From Bacteroidales bacterium UBA2716 (GTDB taxonomy: Bacteria > Bacteroidota > Bacteroidia > Bacteroidales > UBA932), in NCBI GenBank assembly GCA_002354005.1, contig DEKS01000109.1, positions 1-25,472 on the forward strand: a stretch of 25,472 nt of DNA, written 5' to 3'. Of the stretch, positions 21,984 through 25,472 are shown piece after piece (position 1 is the first letter of the stretch; each line of letters begins with the position of its first letter). A model generated the notes under the pieces. It saw nothing but the letters and a program-made list of their open reading frames with translations, had not been told where the DNA came from and did no database searches. The position numbers and the translations under genes were made by a program.

Positions 21984-22826
21984 ATGGACAAAGCAGATAA
22001 GAAGGCTAGTAACTTGCGTCTCACCCTGTTGGATGCCACCTCCCATGAGCGGCTCTGGAGTCTCCGGTTTTCCCGGACCCACTTCATCATTGCCAATATC
22101 TCCCTGGTTGTGGTGGTGTTCCTGGCCATTTTCTGCCTTATAGCGTTTACGCCCATCCGCACCTTCATTCCCGGTTACCCCAACGCCCGGTCACGCCGGC
22201 AGGCCGTCCAGAATGCGCAGCGTATAGACTCGCTGCAAACGCGCATTCTGCAGTGGGAACTGTATACGGAAAATCTCAGGCGCGTGGTGGCGGGGGAGGA
22301 CCCCATCCGCCTGGACACCCTTATGCTGGGCCGGGAAGGCTCGCGGGCGGTGTCGGATGCCCGCTACCTGGCCATCCGGGATTCCCTGCTGCGGGCCGAT
22401 GTCGTCCAGGAAGAGCAGTTTGGCCTGTCGTCGGCCCGTCGGCGCAACCTGCCCATCGAGGCCATGGCCTTCTACACGCCCGTAAAGGGGGTTGTTTCCA
22501 AGGGCTTCGACCGCAGCCTGCATCCCTGGGTGGATGTTACGGCGCCCGTGGGCAGCCCGGTGATGGCGGTCCTGGATGGAAGTGTGGTATTTACCTCCTG
22601 GTCGCAGGACAGCGGCTACACCCTGGTGCTCCAGCACGGAAGCGACCTTCTGTCCATTTACAAGAACAATCAAAAACTGCTACATAAAACCGGAGATGTC
22701 GTAAAAGCCGGCACGCCGGTGGCCATGCTGGCATCGTCCACCTCGCTTACCAAGGGGGACCACCTGCATTTTGAGCTGTGGTACAAGGGCGTGGCTGTGG
22801 ATCCGGCACAGTACATAAAATTTTAA
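21984..22826 (+). CDS. Membrane-anchored M23-like protein, catalytic His replaced
   Basis: The 280-residue protein has one transmembrane segment (about 33-56), a helical, probably coiled-coil stretch (about 70-140) and a LytM domain (about 165-275). Zinc ligands look kept: His180 and Asp184 in HPWVD (the usual Gly of HxGxD is Trp-Val here) and His260/His262 in DHLHFE. The catalytic His normally in YxHL is missing: the segment reads SIYKNNQ (224-230). It is either weakly active or a regulatory LytM protein, as EnvC and NlpD are for amidases. It is followed immediately by dxr (TAA-ATG abutting). No promoter is obvious in the 27-base gap, so the promoter may lie inside ruvX. Confidence 0.85.
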   Translation: MDKADKKASNLRLTLLDATSHERLWSLRFSRTHFIIANISLVVVVFLAIFCLIAFTPIRTFIPGYPNARSRRQAVQNAQRIDSLQTRILQWELYTENLRRVVAGEDPIRLDTLMLGREGSRAVSDARYLAIRDSLLRADVVQEEQFGLSSARRRNLPIEAMAFYTPVKGVVSKGFDRSLHPWVDVTAPVGSPVMAVLDGSVVFTSWSQDSGYTLVLQHGSDLLSIYKNNQKLLHKTGDVVKAGTPVAMLASSTSLTKGDHLHFELWYKGVAVDPAQYIKF

Positions 22827-23966
22827 ATGAAGACTATTGCAATATTGGGGTCCACGGGATCCATCGGAACGCAGACGCTGGACGTAGTGCGGCAGCACCC
22901 GTCCCGGTTCTCCGTGTTCATGCTATCGGCCAATAACAATGCAGAGCTGCTGGTGCAGCAGGCGCTGCAGTTTCATGTGCCGCATGTGGTCATTTGCAAT
23001 CCGGACAAATTTGCGCAGGTGAAAGCCGCGCTGCCGGGCGTGCAGGTGCATCTGGGCATAGACGCCGCCTGTGAACTGGTGCAGGCGCCGGAAGTGGATG
23101 TGGTGGTGGCTGCCATGGTAGGTTTCAGCGGGCTTAAACCTACGCTCGCGGCTATCCGTGCCCGGAAAACCCTGGCCCTGGCCAACAAGGAAACCCTGGT
23201 GGCCGCCGGCTCGCTGGTGATGGGGGAGGCCGCCCGTTGCGGCGCCTGCATATATCCGGTAGATTCGGAGCATTCGGCCATCTTCCAATGTCTGCTGGGT
23301 GCGCAGGGAAATCCCGTGCGCCTGATTCATCTCACCGCTTCCGGCGGCCCGTTCCGCACCTGGCCGCGGGAGCAGATTGCCACCGCTACCAAGGCGCAGG
23401 CGCTCAAGCATCCCAATTGGGACATGGGTGCCAAAATCACCATCGATTCTGCTACCATGATGAACAAAGGCTTCGAGGTCATTGAGGCCAAATGGCTGTT
23501 CCAGGTTCCGGCTGGTAAAATCCATGTGGTGGTGCACCCGGAGTCGGTCATTCATTCCATGGTGGAGTTTGTGGACGGCGCGGTCATCGCCCAATTGGGC
23601 TGCCCGGACATGCGGCTTCCCATCGCGCTGGCCATGGCCTATCCGGAACGCCTTCCGCTGGATGGCAAACGCCTGGATTTCAGTGCGCTAAAGGATTTGA
23701 CCTTCTTTGAACCGGACCGGGAAAAGTTCCCCTGCCTGCAACTGGCCTTCGACGCCATCGAGCGGGGCGGCAACATTCCCTGCGCCATGAATGCGGCCAA
23801 CGAGGCCGTTGTCGCAGCGTTCCTGAAAGACCAAATTGGCTTTTACGACATTCCGGCCATCATCGGCAACGTGATGGCAGCAATTCCTTTTATCGAGAAC
23901 CCTTCGCTGGAGGCCATCTTCGCCACGCATGAGGAAGCCTTCCGCAAAGCCCAGGAATGCCTATGA
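22827..23966 (+). CDS. dxr: 1-deoxy-D-xylulose 5-phosphate reductoisomerase
   Basis: The 379-residue enzyme catalyses the first committed step of the MEP isoprenoid pathway, converting DXP to MEP with NADPH. Motifs are the NADPH loop GSTGSIG (8-14), LANKETL with Lys121, the metal ligands in DSEHSA (Asp146, Glu148), the substrate loop ASGGPF (171-176), KITIDSATMMNKG and EVIEAKWLF. It matches family length. It supplies IPP for UppS elsewhere in the window. It overlaps rseP by 4 bases (ATGA). Confidence 0.97.
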   Translation: MKTIAILGSTGSIGTQTLDVVRQHPSRFSVFMLSANNNAELLVQQALQFHVPHVVICNPDKFAQVKAALPGVQVHLGIDAACELVQAPEVDVVVAAMVGFSGLKPTLAAIRARKTLALANKETLVAAGSLVMGEAARCGACIYPVDSEHSAIFQCLLGAQGNPVRLIHLTASGGPFRTWPREQIATATKAQALKHPNWDMGAKITIDSATMMNKGFEVIEAKWLFQVPAGKIHVVVHPESVIHSMVEFVDGAVIAQLGCPDMRLPIALAMAYPERLPLDGKRLDFSALKDLTFFEPDREKFPCLQLAFDAIERGGNIPCAMNAANEAVVAAFLKDQIGFYDIPAIIGNVMAAIPFIENPSLEAIFATHEEAFRKAQECL

Positions 23967-25300
23967 GCCCCGTATTGATGAAAATCCTACAGGTTATCCT
24001 GGCGCTTTCGGGCCTCATACTTATCCATGAGGCCGGTCATTTTGCATGGGCGCGCCTGTTCCGGATCAAGGTGGATAAGTTTTTCCTTTTCTTCGATGTG
24101 GGAGGCGTCAAACTCTTCTCCACCCGCATGGCGTGGTTCCGGAAGCTGGTGCCCGCTTCGGAGCGCTGGGAAACGGAATACGGTATTGGCTGGCTGCCCC
24201 TCGGCGGCTATTGCAAGATTGCCGGCATGATAGACGAATCCATGGATACGGAGGCTCTCAAGCAGCCCCCGCAGCCATGGGAGTTCCGCACCAAACCGGC
24301 CTGGCAGCGCCTGCTGGTGATGAGCGGCGGCGTGCTCAACAATTTCCTCCTGGCTATTGCGCTTTTTATTGCCATCCTGGCCATCTGGGGGGACAATTAT
24401 ATGCCTAACAATAGTCCCGTATATGTGAGTGAGCTGGGTGAGGAGCTCGGTTTCCGCACCGGGGACCGCATCCTTAAAATGGACAATTATGTCCCGGACG
24501 ATTTTCTCTCGCTGCAGGCCGATCTTGCCCGTCGGCAAGTGGAAAAGGTGACGGTCCTCCGCGGCACGGATACCCTGACGCTGTACATGGACCAGTCGCT
24601 GATGGGGGAGGTGATCAATTCGCCCGGCCTCTTTGACATCGCCCTGCCTTTTGTGGTGGACAGCATTATGCCTTCGTCGCCCAATTATGCTTCCGAACTG
24701 GCCATCGGGGACCGGATCGTGGGGCTGGACGGGGCCGATACTCCCTATCTGCAGGATGCCCAGAAAGTGCTGCGGGAGCATCCCGGCGAGCGCATCCCCG
24801 CGGAAGTCATCCGGGGGGGCGATACCCTGGCCATCACCCTGCAGGCAGACAGCCTGGGCATGCTTGGCGTGTTTTTCCGGAATCCCGCCCTGCAGCACCG
24901 GACCTACTCCGTACTGGAGTCGGTACCGGCCGGTTGCGCCCTGGCCTGGGATTCGGTGAGCGGGTATCTTCGGGATCTCCGCCTGGTGGCAACGCCTTCC
25001 ACGGGCGCCTACAAATCCGTGGGCAGTTTTGTCGCTATCGGCCAGGTGTTTCCTTCCCGGTGGAACTGGCACCAGTTCCTCTATATCCTGGCCATGCTCT
25101 CCATCATGCTGGCCGTAATGAATCTTTTGCCCATTCCGGGCCTTGACGGCGGACACATTGTGTTTTGCCTGTACGAAATGCTTACGGGTCGCAAACCCAG
25201 CGACCGCTTCCTTACCGTGGCGCAGCTCATTGGCATGGCCCTTTTGCTGCTGCTTATGTTCCTGGCCTTTGGCAACGACATCTCACGATTAATTCATTAG
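23963..25300 (+). CDS. rseP: Site-2 metalloprotease RseP
   Basis: The 445-residue inner-membrane protease cleaves transmembrane substrates such as anti-sigma factors and leftover signal peptides. The zinc motif HEAGH (residues 22-26) lies in the first membrane helix, and the third ligand sits in NLLPIPGLDGGH near the C-terminus. Between them are the GYCKIAG loop, a second helix (SGGVLNNFLLAIALFIAIL) and two PDZ-like segments. The start at 23963 was chosen for its ATGA overlap with dxr. ATGs at 23957 and 23978 are alternatives. The dxr-rseP pairing is widespread in bacteria. No anti-sigma gene is nearby, so the local substrate is unknown. Confidence 0.95.
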   Translation: MSPVLMKILQVILALSGLILIHEAGHFAWARLFRIKVDKFFLFFDVGGVKLFSTRMAWFRKLVPASERWETEYGIGWLPLGGYCKIAGMIDESMDTEALKQPPQPWEFRTKPAWQRLLVMSGGVLNNFLLAIALFIAILAIWGDNYMPNNSPVYVSELGEELGFRTGDRILKMDNYVPDDFLSLQADLARRQVEKVTVLRGTDTLTLYMDQSLMGEVINSPGLFDIALPFVVDSIMPSSPNYASELAIGDRIVGLDGADTPYLQDAQKVLREHPGERIPAEVIRGGDTLAITLQADSLGMLGVFFRNPALQHRTYSVLESVPAGCALAWDSVSGYLRDLRLVATPSTGAYKSVGSFVAIGQVFPSRWNWHQFLYILAMLSIMLAVMNLLPIPGLDGGHIVFCLYEMLTGRKPSDRFLTVAQLIGMALLLLLMFLAFGNDISRLIH

Positions 25301-25302
25301 TT

Positions 25303-25472
25303 ATGAAACTCCATTTTACCCGAATCCTTGCATTTGTCCTTTGCGTGTTGGCACTGGCAGGGTGTAAAAGTGGCAATAAGAAAGCCTTGCTCCCCAACGT
25401 GAGCGGAAAAGCCGGCGAAGTGCTGGTGGTGATTGAACGCGAACAGTGGGAAGGCAACCTGGGCGTGGCCAT
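25303..25472 (+). CDS. DUF4837-family lipoprotein (5' part only)
   Basis: Fifty-six codons are visible before the window ends. A hydrophobic signal ends in the lipobox LAGC (Cys21). The mature start is a short polar stretch followed by GKAGEVLVVIEREQWEG, which resembles the opening of the Bacteroidota DUF4837 family (VLVVxDxxxWE). The ATG lies 2 bases after the rseP stop, so it belongs to the same transcript. Function is unknown. With so little sequence the family call is tentative, but lipoprotein export is clear. Confidence 0.7.
   Translation, partial: MKLHFTRILAFVLCVLALAGCKSGNKKALLPNVSGKAGEVLVVIEREQWEGNLGVA

Noticed and set aside
25254..25472. Minus-strand open frame at the right edge
   Set aside because: It lies opposite the end of rseP and the start of the DUF4837-type lipoprotein, both of which have clear protein features.

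Overview
The window reads as a GC-rich member of the Bacteroidales (Bacteroidota). Three things support this. The gene set includes Bacteroidota-type RpoZ, BamD, a LysM protein with a periplasmic-binding-like domain, and a DUF4837 lipoprotein. The order nadK-uppS-bamA-skp, divergent from pdxJ, is typical of the group. Many intergenic gaps carry the TAnnTTTG -7 element of the Bacteroidota primary sigma factor, and there are no strong Shine-Dalgarno sites. I cannot place genus or family. No rRNA, tRNA, CRISPR array, insertion sequence, phage gene or integrase was seen. Coding density is very high and no gap exceeds about 125 bases.

Layout. Positions 1-7610 are on the minus strand. pdxJ comes first in transcription order, followed by a tight run: OmpH/Skp-like lipoprotein, GT4 glycosyltransferase, LysM/PBP-like protein, trxB, bamD, rpoZ and recN (its 3' end is cut by the window edge). 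Positions 7693-12468 are on the plus strand: nadK, uppS, bamA and a second Skp-like chaperone. gdhA (12583-13926) stands alone between a 52-base near-perfect palindrome and a clear intrinsic terminator. Positions 14051-18413 form a compact three-gene plus-strand operon: an M49-like lipoprotein that has lost its zinc ligands, a DASS/SLC13 transporter and an outer-membrane beta-barrel protein, closed by a second terminator. manB and an M23-LysM peptidase gene follow. They converge with zero spacing on def-ruvX (minus). ruvX is divergent from an M23-dxr-rseP-DUF4837 run that leaves the window.

How the genes fit together. Most of the window serves the cell envelope: the Bam machinery (BamA, BamD), two Skp-like chaperones, isoprenoid and undecaprenyl supply (Dxr, UppS), two LytM/M23 proteins, a site-2 protease and a glycosyltransferase. 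Cofactor genes (pdxJ, nadK, trxB) and housekeeping genes (rpoZ, recN, def, ruvX) are interleaved.

The least ordinary part is 12469-18413. It combines an unusual dyad at gdhA with an operon pairing a full-length, apparently inactivated peptidase lipoprotein with an inner-membrane anion transporter and a porin-like protein. This could be a trans-envelope uptake unit in which the peptidase fold acts as a binding protein. That role is inference.
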